Shown: positions 34,951-46,430 of the stretch, in pieces
How positions within the stretch are numbered: position 1 is the first letter of the stretch
How the letters are laid out: each line of letters begins with the position of its first letter
Origin: Calamus simplicifolius
Lineage: Eukaryota > Streptophyta > Magnoliopsida > Arecales > Arecaceae
Assembly: GCA_900491605.1 (NCBI GenBank)
Contig: UESW01005034.1
Location: forward strand, 314,830-378,829
DNA: 64,000 bases
Direction of reading: 5' to 3'
Notes under the pieces: model-generated
What the model saw: only the letters and a program-made list of their open reading frames with translations
The model's database searches: none
What the model was told of the DNA's origin: nothing
Program-made: the position numbers and the translations under genes

Positions 34951-35420
34951 TTAATCGGTGTCATTTGTTTCGTGAAATGTTGGTTCAACATCCGATGCCG
35001 TATCGGATTGCGAATCAGTTTCATTATCATCGGAAGGAAACCGAACATTTGCATCCGCAATTTCTTGGACATCACCATTTGGATCTCTAAGTGATGTTTC
35101 AGGAGCCCTTGTGTCGTCCTCAATTGCATGCATTTCCATCTCATCCTCTTGAAATGCAGGGCACTCGGCTGATTGACTTGATGAACTCTCCTCTAATACG
35201 ATTGTTGAACGTGGGACGATTTTAGAAACGGCCCACCAATCTCGCTGTCGTTGCGCAAACTTGGATATCCGCAGTAAAAGACTTGCTGAGCTTGGGATGC
35301 AAGGATGAATGGGTCATATTTCTGCAATCTTCGTCGATGGTTCACTTCAACCAAATTATAGTCGTTATGAACCCTTTTGCCCATAGGAACTATCGGATCG
35401 AACCAATCACAAGAATTCAA
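34951..35420 (-). pseudogene. Element A: C-terminal remnant of TNP2-type transposase (DUF4216 region)
   Basis: Minus-strand frame with SCDWFDP, then VEVNHRRRLQKYDPFILASQAQQVFYCGYPS, the DUF4216-like block that closes TNP2-type CACTA transposases. A different frame continues into an acidic Asp/Glu/Ser-rich tail ending at 34951. The catalytic N-terminal and central parts (TNP2 core and DUF4218) are not found upstream; instead hairpins and the GC array begin. The gene is therefore a deletion remnant with a frameshift near 35200. Confidence 0.75.
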
Positions 35421-35433
35421 GTGTCTTAAATAA

Positions 35434-36019
35434 TTCTACCTTCACTCCATGTCTATAAGGTAAGGCCCTATCCATTCAAGAATATTTTTTGTGATATGTT
35501 ATTCTGCTATTAATTATCATCGATCGGTAACATTGAAATTTCGGCAGCATTTCCCCATATGTTCTCCTAAATGTGTGGTATATAAGCCACACTAGGAGAA
35601 CGTATGAGCAAATGCAATCCGAAATCTCACCCACGATGATTACTAGCAGACTAACATGTCACAAGAAATATTTCCAAACTGTCCACCAGGACAATTTGAG
35701 AATTTGCAAGACTAAGGCTTACAAATTCTCAAACGGGTCTAAAGGTTAAAGTGCTGTGATTATGGAAGTCCAAAGACAATCGAACTTATGCTTGTTATTC
35801 TTAACTTCTTGTGAATTATACATGTAATCACTAACTTTTTAAGATTATTGTGTCAAATACAAATGTTTGCGAATACTAAAATGTAAATCATTGAAACTAC
35901 TAATTTGTTGCTGGAAATTAAATAATATTACAACAGAACATTTTATTTAGCATTTCAAAATGTAATGCATCATTCAGTTTGCATATAAATGATCAAGACA
36001 TAACAAATGTAAATAAGTA
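35434..36019. repeat. Hairpin cluster replacing the transposase core
   Basis: An imperfect inverted repeat lies at 35515-35579 and 35583-35643 (shared ATTTCGG, GCATTT and GTTCTCCTA words). A second hairpin pairs TTTGAGAATTTGCAAG (about 35695) with CTTACAAATTCTCAAA (about 35718), loop about 7. No coding sequence is recognised in the surrounding AT-rich stretch. Confidence 0.6.
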
Positions 36020-36990
36020 TAAATGCACAAATACTATTGTCTTCTCCGCGGCCGCGCTGCCGTGGCCGGACAAGAAATAAGGGGGGGGGGGCTGGGAGGG
36101 GGTTCCCCTGTTAAGGAAATTAATTTTTTTTTTTTTTTTTGTCACAGTGGCCTGGCCACCGTGGCCAGGCCACTGCCAGCCACGGCAGCGGCCGTGGCTG
36201 GACAAGAAAAGAAAGGGGGGGGGGGGGCGGGGGGGTTTCCCCCCTCCCCCCCTGTTAAGGATATATATATATATATATATATATATTTACAGTGGCCTGG
36301 CCACCGTGGCCAGGCCACTGCCGGCCACGGCAGTGGCCGTGGCCGGACAAGAAAAGAAAGGGGGGGGGGGGGTCTCCCCCCTCCCCCCTGTTAAGGAAAT
36401 GATTTTTTTTTTTTTTGTCATAGTGGCCTGGCCACCGTGGCCAGGCCACTGCCGGCCATGGCCGGACAAGAAAAGAAAGGGGGGGGGGGGGGCGGGGGGG
36501 TTTCCCCCCTCCCCCCTGTTAAGGAAAAATATATTTTTTTTTTGTCACAGTGGCCTGGCCACCGTGGCCAGGCCACTGCCGGCCACGGCAGTGGCCGTGG
36601 CCAGACAAGAAAAGAAAGGGGGGGGGGTTTCCCCCCTCCCCCCTGTTAAAAAAAAAAAATTTTTTTTTTGATTACAGTGGCCTGGCCACCGTGGCCAGGC
36701 CACTGCGGCCACGGCAGCGGCCGTGGCCGCCTTGTTCGGCCGCGGCCACTGCAGCGGCCGTGGCCGCCTTGTCCGGCCGCGGCCACGGTCGTGGCCGGAC
36801 AAGAAAAAACAAGGGGGGGGGGGGTTTCCTCCCCTCCCCCCTGTTAAAAAAAAAAATTTTTTTTTTTGATTACAGTGGCCTGGCCACCGTGGCCAGGCCA
36901 CTGCTAGCCACGGCAGCGGCCGTGGCCGGAGAAGACGGCCACGGACCTGCCGTGGCCGGAGAAGACGGCAGCAGGGAAGTAAAAAAAAAA
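36020..36990. repeat. GC-palindrome plus poly-G/poly-C tandem array in element A
   Basis: Six repeats start at 36145, 36290, 36421, 36548, 36675 and 36873 (plus a partial one at about 36040), 127-198 bp apart. Each has a perfect 14-bp palindrome arm pair, AGTGGCCTGGCCAC / GTGGCCAGGCCACT, a GGCCACGGCAGTGGCCGTGG stretch, a run of 9-14 G, then TTTCC and C runs, and then a poly-T run. The fifth repeat has internal duplication of the GGCCGCGGCC words. Open frames over it on both strands are low-complexity artefacts. Confidence 0.9.
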
Positions 36991-37144
36991 AAGAATTTTT
37001 TTTTTTTTGATTTTTGGGGCTAACCTTGGTTGAGATTCGCCTTGGCCGGGTAGCCGGAGTCGGAGGAGATCCTCGGGGGGGCTGGGAGTCGGAGGAGATC
37101 GCCGGAGTTTCGAGCTTTATCACGGCGGCGGCTAGGTCAGACGG

Positions 37145-37181
37145 GAAGGAGGAAAGAAGAAAGGGGCCGCTTAAATATAGG
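37145..37181 (-). promoter_or_regulatory. Candidate promoter of element A
   Basis: On the minus strand CTATATTTAA (37171-37180) is a good TATA box. It is followed by a GC- and pyrimidine-rich leader (37020-37145) and a possible splice donor near 37026 ahead of the GC array, which would place the array in a first intron. Inference from motif and position. Confidence 0.45.
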
Positions 37182-37796
37182 TAATTAGCGACGCCAAAAT
37201 TGCGTCGCAAATTCCGTCGCAATTTTTTTTTTTTTTTTGTCTTAGCGATGCACGTGGGCGTCGCTAATCCATCATTAATAAATGTAAAAAATACTTTTCT
37301 GAAAACATAGCGACGCCAATAAATGCGTCGCTAAAGCGTCGCTAAATTGGCGCCATCATCTGGCGGGAAAAATAATTTTATTTTCTAATAATTACATCGC
37401 TAAGGCGTCGCAATATTTTTTTAATAATTTAAATTAATTAATATAAAAAGTTATTACATATATTGCGATGCAATCAGTGCGTCGCAATTATTTTTTAAAT
37501 ATTTTTAAATGAAAATATTTAAATTTATTATAATAATTACGACGATAAATTACGTCGTAATTATTTTTTAATATTTTAATCAGCTATATGTATTCTAATA
37601 ATATTGCAACGCATATATTTGTCGCAATATTTGTTTATATTTTTTTAAACTGTGTCGCTAAGGCGTCGCAAGCTATTTGTTAATATTTATAAATGATTAT
37701 ATTTATAATTAATGTTAATAATTACGACGATAAATGGCGTCGCAATTTATTTTATAAAATTTTTAATTACATAAATTTATTTAAAAAACATTGCGA
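37182..37796. repeat. Right subterminal repeats of element A, inner block
   Basis: Repeated GCGACGCA, TGCGTCGC, GCGTCGCTAA and ATTACGACG words in AT-rich spacers, same family as the left end. Ends where the 85-87-bp array begins. Confidence 0.8.
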
Positions 37797-39966
37797 CGAT
37801 CGGCGACGATCCAACGGTTGCGATCGATCCAAGCCGTGATCCTGATCGGCCACGACCTATCTCGGACTGTTGCAATCCGTCCGAGATCGGCGACGATCCA
37901 AGGGTTGCAATCGATCCAAGCCCTGATCCCGATCGGCGACGACCGATCGCGAACCGCGGCAATCGGTCCGATCGGCAAAGATCCGACGGTTGCGATCGAT
38001 CCAAGCCGTGATCCCGATCGGCCACAACCTATCTCGGACAGTTGCAATCCATCCGAGATCGGTGACGATCCGACGGTTGCGATCGATCCAAGCTGTGATC
38101 CCGATCGGCCACAACCTATCTCGGACCGTTGCAATCTGTCCGAGATCGGCGACGATCCGACGGTTGCGATCGATCCAAGCCCTGATCTCGATCGGCAACG
38201 ACCGATCGCGGACCGCGGCAATCGGTCCGATCGGCAAAGATCCGACGGTTGCGATCGATCCAAGCCCTAATAAACGATCGGCCACGACCTATCTCAGACA
38301 GTTGCAATCCGTCCGAGATCGGCGACGACCCAACGGTTGCGATCGATCCAAGCCCTGATCCCGATCGGCGACGACCGATCGCGGACCGCGGCAATCGGTC
38401 CGATCGGCAAAGATCCGACGGTTGCGATCGATCCAAGCCGTGATCCCGATCGGCCACGACCTATCTCGGACAGTTGCAATCCGTCCGAGATCGGCGACGA
38501 TCCGACGGTTGCGATCGATCCAAGCCGTGATCCCGATCGGCCACAACCTATCTCGGACCGTTGCAATCCGTCCGAGATCGGCGACGATCCGACGGTTGCG
38601 ATCGATCCAAGCCCTGATCCCGATCGGCGACGACCGATCGCGGACCGCGGCAATCGTTCCGATCGGCAAAGATCCGACGGTTGCGATCGATCAAGCCCTA
38701 ATAGACGATCGGCCACGACCTATCTCGGACAGTTGCAATCCGTCCGAGATCGGCGACGATCCGACGGTTGCGATCGATCTAAGCCGTGATCTCGATCGGC
38801 CACAACCTATCTCGGACCGTTGCAATCCGTCCGAGATCGGCGACGATCCGACGGTTGCGATTGATCCAAGCCCTGATCCCGATCGGCGACGACCGATCGC
38901 GGACCGCGGCAATCGTCCGATCGGCAAAGATCCGACGGTTGCGATCGATCCAAGCCCTAATAAACGATCGGCCACGACCTATCTCAGACAGTTGCAATCC
39001 GTCCGAGATCGGCGACGACCCGACGGTTGCGATCGATCCAAGCCCTGATCCCGATCGGCGACGACCGATCGCAGACCGCGGCAATCGGTCCGATCGGCAA
39101 AGATCCGACGGTTGCGATCGATCCAAGCCGTGATCCCGATCGGCCACAACCTATCTCGGACAGTTGCAATCCGTTCGAGATCGGCGACGATCCGACGGTT
39201 GCAATCGATCCAAGCCGTGATCCCGATCGGCCACAACCTATCTCGGACCGTTGCAATCCGTCCGAGATCGGCGACGATCCGACGGTTGCGATCGATCCAA
39301 GCCCTGATCCCGATCGGCGATGACGATCGCGGACCGCGGCAATCGGTCCGATCGGCAAAGATCCGATGGTTGCGATCGATCCAAGCCGTGATCCCGATCG
39401 GCCACAACCTATCTCGGACAGTTGCAATCCGTCCGAGATCGGCGATGATCCGACGGTTGCGATCGATCCAAGCCGTGATCCCGATCGGCCATAACCTATC
39501 TCGGACCATTGCAATCCGTCCGAGATCGGCGCAAATTCCAACGGTTGCGATCGATCCAAGCCCTGATCCCGATCGGCGATGACCGATCGTGGACCGCGGC
39601 AATCGGTCCGATCGGCAAAGATCCGACGGTTGCGATCGATCCAAGCCCTGATCCCGATCGGCCATGACCTATCTCGGACAGTTGCAATCCGTCCGAGATC
39701 GGCGACGATCCGACGGTTGCGATCGATCCAAGCCGTGATCCCGATCGGCCATAACCTATCTCGGACCGTTGCAATCCGTCCAAGATCGGCGACGATCCGA
39801 CGGTTGCGATCGATCCAAGCCCTGATCCCGATCGGCGACGACCGATCGCGGACCGCGGCAATCGGTCCGATCGGCAAAGATCCGACGGTTGCGATCGATC
39901 CAAGCCCTAATAGACGATCGGCCACGACCTATCTCGGACAGTTGCAATCCGTCCGAGATCGGCACC
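37797..39966. repeat. 85-87-bp satellite-like array with 259-bp higher-order period
   Basis: About 25 monomers. Each contains GACGGTTGCGATCGATCCAAG. Three monomer types alternate: one with GGCCACGACCTATCTCGGACA, one with GGCCACAACCTATCTCGGACC, both 87 bp, and one with GGCGACGACCGATCGCGGAC, 85 bp. The order repeats, giving a period of about 259 bp. Some monomers carry CCCTAATAAACGATC variants. Reading frames of 60-313 residues exist in several frames of both strands, as expected for a stop-poor repeat, and are not genes. Palindromic GATC-rich words are frequent. Confidence 0.92.
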
Positions 39967-41196
39967 GATCGCTATTTAACATAATTAATTTTTTTAAATA
40001 TATAACGACGCAAAGGGTTGCGTCGTATTTTTTTAATATGATAATTATAATATCTAAAAAATTAACTTTAATTCTAATAATTACGATGCAACAAGTACGT
40101 TGCTATATTAAAACATAATTTTCCTAATTAATATTTTTGCTTATTACATCGCTAATGCGTCGCTATTTAACATAATTAATTTTTAAAAACATTGCAACTC
40201 ACTGTGTTACGTCGTAATTATTTTTCTTATATTTATAAATTATAAAATTTAATTTTATTTAAAATAATTGCGATGCAGATATTGCGTCACTAAATTAAAA
40301 ATAATTTTAATTTATTTTCTGGTTTATTGCGTCGCTAATGCGTCGCAAAATTAATTTTAATTTTAATTTATTTAATTTTTTCCAAAAGATTGCGACGCAA
40401 TGGGTGGCGTCGCAATATTTTTAAATATTAATACTGTAAAAAATATAATTCCATTTAAATTATTTGCGATGCAATTGTTGCATCGCTAAATTAAAAATAT
40501 TTTTTATTTTCTAATTTTATTGCGTCGCTAAGGCGTCGCTATTTAAGATATTTAATTTTTTCAAAAACATTGCGACGCACTTTTATGCGTCGCAATATTT
40601 TGTAAATATTTGTACTGTAAACAATATAATTTCATTTAAATTATTTGCGACGCATTTGTTGCATCGCTAAATTAAAAATAATTTTTCTTATTTTCTAATT
40701 TATTGCATCGCTAATGCGTCGCTATTTAATATATTTAATTCTTTTAAAAACATTGCGACGCACTTGTAGGCGTCACAATGTTTTTTCCGATAATTAGATT
40801 TTATAAAATTTAATTTCATTTCAATTATTTGCGACGCAATTGGTGCATCGCTAAAAAATAATTTTTTTAATTATCTATTTTATTGCGTCGCTAGTGCGTC
40901 GCTATTTAAAATATTTAATTCTATTAAAAACATTGCGACACAATTATTGCGTCGCAATATTTTTATTGATATTTATATTTCATAAAAAATTAATTTAAAA
41001 ATATTGCAACGCAATATTTGGGTCGCAATATTAAAAATATAATTTTTTTTTATTTTTTGGTTTATTGAGTCGCTAATGGGTCGCTAATGCGTCGCAATAT
41101 TTTGTTGTCACAATGGCGTCGCAAAGAGGTCGCAATTTAGCGACGCAATTATGCGTCGCTAAATTTGCGTCGCTATTTTAGTATTTTCTTGTAGTG
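39967..41196. repeat. Right subterminal repeats and terminus of element A, outer block
   Basis: Dense GCGACGCA / TGCGTCGC words at 40-70-base spacing, often as hairpins with AT-rich spacers, ending in TCTTGTAGTG. One-base variants (GCGATGCA, GCATCGCT) are frequent. Together with 37182-37796 this makes the right subterminal region several times longer than the left. Confidence 0.88.
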
Positions 41197-41214
41197 TAAA
41201 TGATTTAATATAAA

Positions 41215-41500
41215 AACATAAGTTTATAGTTTAAGGAACATACAAACTCTTGTCTGACTTGCGCATAACTCTTGGATCCCAATATATAGGGAACAAATAG
41301 AGCTAATCGTGTAGCTCTACTAATATCAGAATATGTCTACAAAATCAAATAAATAACTTGCTATATCCTGAAAGTAAAGTATATATATATATATATGTAT
41401 GTATGTATAATGTATAATAAAAATCAAATATTTTAATAAAGTGTCTTAAAAGATTAAATTACAAGATACCTATTCCCTCTTGAAAAACCAATAATGAACC
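41215..41500 (-). pseudogene. Element B second gene, middle part
   Basis: On the minus strand the frame resumes directly after the copia 2 insertion with a HYWF-containing segment, then a GT splice site near 41470. A following exon (about 41230-41300) reads GSKSYAQVRQEF, a conserved Transposase_24 block, with a splice donor after it. The intron beyond contains the element A insertion. Confidence 0.55.
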
Positions 41501-43459
41501 TGTTGGGAATTATGTATACAAGATATGAATCTAATTCATATAAACATTGCGGAATGTATAAAATAAAATTCCCAGATGCCCAGGATCCTTAGGAACAGAT
41601 TCATTAAATCTCAAATAAAATCTAATTTTATTCATACATGAATCCTTTATCGATGTAGATGAGGATGAAGCCGGTTAATCCTTTGCCACTAGCCGTCCAC
41701 GTGTCCGGCCTCTAATGGTGATCCACGCGGTGAAGAAGGGATGAAGACCTCCAAGGTATGAAGATGACACTACAGGAGAGAGAGAGAGAGGGGTGCTAGC
41801 GCCTCTTGAATCCCCTTACAGAAAATACAGAAGATATTTTTGAAGAAAGATCTAATCTTTTTCTTATCTTGCGCTGCCTTCCTAGTAAGAAGGAACCATA
41901 TTTATAGGGTGGAAAGGAGACGTTCTAAGGGAGAAGAAGAGACCTCTCTTCATGGCATGGTAACGTCATGGTAACTTTAATCTAAAGAAACATAAGAAAC
42001 TCTCATTTTCATAGCAACATCATGGTAACATTAATCCAAGGAAATGGAAGAAACTCCCATTCTCATGGTAACGTTAGTCCAAGTGTCTCAATCTCAGCCT
42101 TTGAAATTAGGAGTATCTCATAACTACATGTCCCAATTTGTACGTGTTCATCATCGAACCGTAGAGATTCATCATGCCTCATCCCATGGGCATGATTCCA
42201 TCTTCACATGGCTGAGATTGGCCATTCATACCTGAATAATCAGAGCCATCCATCATATGGAACAAGTCATATCTGGGTATCCAATTATTTGTTCATCATA
42301 TGCATAAATAATTTCTCCTTAACATTCCTTCTACTATAATGGATCATATCCATTATTATTTTCTTTAAATTGGGTCTCACCCAATTATTTAATTGATCAT
42401 CTTATCTGAATTAAATCTAATTTAATTATCATTTTAATTTATCCAAAATTCTCCTTAATGCGTGTGACCCATTAGGCCCTTTAACATGTTGACAATAATC
42501 ATGTCCTAATCATAGACCCTAGGAATGATTGGACAACTCTTTGTCTAAGTCAACAACATGATTATAGATCATGAGAGGCCTCTAGCAAAGCATCATGACC
42601 ACCCAACTGCTAAAGGTTTTATTGACGTGACCATCAACACCTGTCCATGAACGGTTACCGTATGATCAAATCCTTTCGTCACATATCCCAAATCAATCAG
42701 TAATTGATCTTTGTTTACTTGATCTCAGGAAAAATTGACTTATATGAATTAGAACTTCGAAACCATTTCGAATTCCAACTCAACCTTGCAAGGATTTAAT
42801 AATCAATTTAATCCATCAAGTGGTCGTGGGATATAACCCTTTCTATCAAGGGAGACGAATCCTGTCTTGATCAAACATAATCTTCATGTGCTTCATGTCA
42901 TACCCAACCGACACCATATTTGCCACCCATGGCTAAGCGACGTTTGGATGCCGTCAAAGCATGACATTCCACACATGAGATGCAATGAAGATCTCAAGTA
43001 AAAGGATCACTCACACCACCGTCATTAGAGATCAACCATCGACACTATATAGAATATCCATATGGGATCTCTGTACGGGTCATCCAATGCATCGTTACAA
43101 TAACGAGCATCCACACACCTATCCAAGTATCTTCATACTTCAGCTTGTGAAATCAGCTGCTCACCCCAAGGGTAAGGATATGCAATGTGTGCTAGTCTTA
43201 CGGTGTTCGATGGTGTCCAGTCCCATCTACACATTGACTAGGGAAGTTTAAAGAATTGAACCATAACGTGCAATTTGAATCTCATAATTTTTAATCTCTA
43301 TTACAAATTTCATATGCACGGTTCACATTCTTTTGGACTTCATCTCACAGATAAATATATTAAATAAAAGACATCTTGATAGATAAAGAAATCATTTTAT
43401 TTGTATTCATTGAATGTATACAGCATTCAATCCAATTGGATCTACGACATACACTAACA
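41501..43459 (-). repeat. 3' LTR of copia 2 (1959 bp, full length)
   Basis: TG...CA ends. The part matching the other LTR is about 95% identical by eye. It contains 754 bases absent from the 5' LTR. Small open frames in it (for example 42044-42235) occur in both LTRs and are not genes. Confidence 0.93.
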
Positions 43460-43470
43460 ATCTCCCACTT
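43460..43470 (-). other. Polypurine tract of copia 2
   Basis: AAGTGGGAGAT on the minus strand, directly next to the 3' LTR. Confidence 0.8.
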
Positions 43471-43584
43471 GCACTAGAGCCATTCACCCATGTATTTAAT
43501 ACTGAGTGACTTAATATGATTATCATGCTTCTGCTGCGGCACGGCTTTAGTGAGCGGATCAGCTATATTATCCTCAGTGGGGAC

Positions 43585-43893
43585 TCATTCTATTTTTACA
43601 TCATTTCTGCCAATAATTTCTCTAATTACATGGTATCTCCTGAGTACATGTTTGGACCTCTGATGAGACCTTGGCTCCTTAGCTTGCGCAATAGCTCCAT
43701 TGTTGTCACAATACAAGTGTACTGGATCAGCAATGCTTGAAACCACACCAAGTTCAGTGATGAACTTTTTGATCCAAACTGCTTCTTTGGCTGCATCTAA
43801 TGCTGCGATGTACTCGACTTCAGTCGTAGAGTCGGCAGTCGTCTCCTGCTTGAAACTTTTCCAACTGACTGCACCGCCATTGAGTGTAAACAC
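43585..43893 (-). pseudogene. Copia 2 RNase H segment
   Basis: Open segment with AVSWKSFKQ, then STTEVEYIAALDAAKEAVW and YCDNNGAI, the copia RNase H catalytic region, and SKHVLRRYHVIRE near the end. Separated from the RT fragments by stops. Not functional as is. Confidence 0.85.
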
Positions 43894-43958
43894 ATAGCCT
43901 GACTGAGATTTATAATCAACTTTATCAGACTAAAAACTAGAATCCGTATAGCCCTGAA

Positions 43959-45225
43959 CTATGAGTTTGGGTCCTCCATAAACCAAGAACATATCCTTAG
44001 TCCTTCATAAGTACTTAAGGATATTCTTGACGGCCATCCAATGTTTCTCACTAGGGTTTGCTTGTATCTACTAGTGATACTCAATGCATAAGAAACATCA
44101 GGTCTCGTACATAGCATCACATACATGATGGATCCGATTGCTGAGGCATATGGAATCCTATTCATGTGCTCTCTCTCTATTTGGGTCTTAGACTCATGTC
44201 CTTGGAGAGATGTATCCTATGCGATACCGGCAAGAATCCCTTCTTGGATTCCTCCATGCTAAACCATTTTAGCACTTTATCTATGTACGTTGATTGGGAC
44301 AATCCAAGCAACCTCCTAAATCTATCTCTATAGATCTTAATACCCAGTATGTAGGCTGCTTCTCCAAATCTTTCATGGAGAACTTGCTGGACAACCATTC
44401 CTTCACTTCTTATAGCAAGGATACATTGTTTCCTATCAATAATATGTCATCTACATATAATATCAGGAAAACAATAACACTCCCACTAACCTTCTTGTAC
44501 ACACATGGATCATCCTTGTTTTTAATAAAATCAAACTTTTTGATTGTTTCATCAAAACGGATGTTCCAACTTCTAGAGGCTTGCTTAAGTCCATAAATGG
44601 ACCTTTGTAGCTTTCATACCTTTTGAGAATCAATGGACTCAAAACCCTCAGGTTGTGTCATATACACATCCTCCATAAATCACCATTTAGGAAGGTGGTC
44701 TTGACATCCATTTGTCATATCTCATAATCGTAATAGGCTGCAATCGCAAGCAAAATCCTTATGGACTTAAGCATGGCTACGGGCAAAAAAGTTTCATCAA
44801 AGTCAACACCTTGCCTTTGCTTGTAACCTTTTGCAACTAGCCTCGCCTTATAGGTAATCACATTACCATCCATGTCTGTCTTCTTCTTGAAGACCATTTG
44901 CACCAATGGGTTTTATTCCTTCAGGTGGATCAACCAAAGTCCATACTTGGTTGTCGTACATGGAGTCCATTTCAGACTTCATGGCTTCAAGCCATCTCTT
45001 GGAGTTAATGTCACATATTGCTTCCTCATAGTTAGTAGGCTCATCATCTTCTATAAGAAATCCATATCTCTCAGGAATATGATGTGTTCTACTAGACCTA
45101 CGTAGCTGATGTGTACTTGGAGCTATCTGTGGCTCCATCATTTCTGATAGAGGCTCACGTAAATGTTGCCTGAATGTGAGTTGAGTCTTCTGCTCAACTC
45201 CCATTGCATTTGACATTTGCTCCAT
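43959..45225 (-). pseudogene. Copia 2 reverse transcriptase fragments
   Basis: Pieces in several frames: 44863-45225 (integrase-RT linker, then WLEAMKSEMDSM and WTLVDPPEGIKPIG), 44715-44906 (ARLVAKGYKQRQGVDFDETF), 44177-44398 (AAYILGIKIYRDR) and 43959-44165 (YASAIGSIMYVMLCTRPDVSYAL). A region near 44440-44470 encodes the DD-containing active site out of frame. All landmarks are copia RVT_2. Many frameshifts and stops. Confidence 0.85.
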
Positions 45226-45234
45226 GTCATCTAA

Positions 45235-46306
45235 TCAGTCTGTGTCAATTTGTGGTTCTTGAGTTTTACTAATCTCAATATTCCTTCCACTGTCATTTCT
45301 TAGAAAAATCTCATTCTCTAGGAATATGGCATGCCTTGAGACAAAAACCTTTTGCTCGAGTGGATGGTAGAAGTAGTATCCTTTTGTTTCTTTAGGATAT
45401 CCCACAAAATTACACTTGTCGGATCTAGCTCCCAGCTTGTCTGACTCATTACGCTTTACATAAGCGTAGCAACCCCAAATCCTTAGATGACTAAGGGTTG
45501 GTTTCTTTCCACACCATATCTCATAGGGAGTGGAACTGACCGACTTAGATGGAACTCGGTTTAGAATGTATTCGGCTATGTGTAGGGCATAACCCCAAAA
45601 TATTTTTGAAAGATTTGCAAGGCTCATCATTGATCGCACCATATCTAATAATGTGTGATTTCTCCTTTCTAATACACCATTATACTGTGACGTACCAGGA
45701 GGAGTCCACTGAGAGAGAATCACATTCTCTTTCAAATATTCTAAGAACTCATGGCTTAAGTATTCCCCATCTCGATCTAATCGAAGTATCTTAATCTGAT
45801 CGAAGTATCTTAATACTTTTGCCACTTTGTTTTTCTACCTCGGATCTGAATTCTTTGAACTTTTCAAAGGCTTCAGATTTGTGCTTCATCAGATATACAT
45901 AACTATACCTACTATGGTTATGTATAATAGGTACTATGGCTATAAATGTGATGAAGTAAGAAAAACCTCCTATTTCCTGAATATTAATAGGACCACATAC
46001 ATCCGAATGTACTAGTCCTAAACATTCAGTTGCTCGCTCACCCTTTTTAGTAAAGGATGACTTGGTCATTTTGCCACGTAAGCATGACTCATATTCCTTA
46101 AATGATTCCCAATCGAATGAGCCCAAGTAGCCATCCTTATGTAACTTGGTTAAACGTGTTTCATTTACATGGCCTAAATGATAGTGCCATAGGAATGAGT
46201 TCTTAGAATTATTTGATTTTAATTTCTTAGTTTCTATATTGAGAATAGGGCATTGTAAATTCAAAACATAAATCCCGTTGAACATTTCAGCAGAACCAAA
46301 GAACAT
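45235..46306 (-). pseudogene. Copia 2 integrase fragments
   Basis: The right piece (45791-46306) holds the zinc-binding region (WHYHLGHVNETR ... CLRGK; one Cys of the usual pair looks replaced by Ser), then HSDVCGPI with the first catalytic Asp. The left piece (45235-45825) contains RLDRDGEY with the second Asp, QYNGVLERRNHTLLDMVRSM with the Glu, and the post-core region GYPKETKGYYFYHP. A short duplication of ATCTGATCGAAGTATCTTAA-type sequence at about 45777-45812 separates them. Broken. Confidence 0.85.
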
Positions 46307-46430
46307 TTCATTTTTAAAAATTGAAATTCCTTTATTTCCAATTTCAAATGTATATCCATCATTTACAAGACATGAAACGGAAATAATGTTCTTTGTTATG
46401 TTTGGAACATAGTAACATTACTAAGCTCCA

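Larger units (their letters stand above)
32710..41196 (-). mobile_element. CACTA (En/Spm) element A, 8.5 kb, with TSD TAA
   Basis: Ends are CACTACAAGA (left) and its reverse complement TCTTGTAGTG (right), flanked by TAA at 32707-32709 and 41197-41199. A 3-bp duplication and CACTA termini define the superfamily. Subterminal repeats with GCGACGCA words are dense at both ends. Genes are on the minus strand: a promoter near 37.18 kb, only the C-terminal part of the TNP2-type transposase gene (34.95-35.42 kb), then a second gene (33.36-34.85 kb). Two tandem arrays unique to this element occupy 36.02-36.99 and 37.80-39.97 kb. It sits in an intron-like part of element B's second gene. It lacks a transposase core, so it would need one in trans. 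Confidence 0.92.

Noticed and set aside
36023..37023. Pro/Gly/Trp-rich open frames on both strands
   Set aside because: They are translations of the GC-palindrome and poly-G/C array.
37777..40118. Many overlapping open frames of 60-313 residues on both strands
   Set aside because: All arise from the 85-87-bp array; period and low complexity explain them.
42044..42235. Plus-strand open frame repeated at 49682-49999
   Set aside because: Both copies are in the LTRs of copia 2; the frame is not coding in that element.
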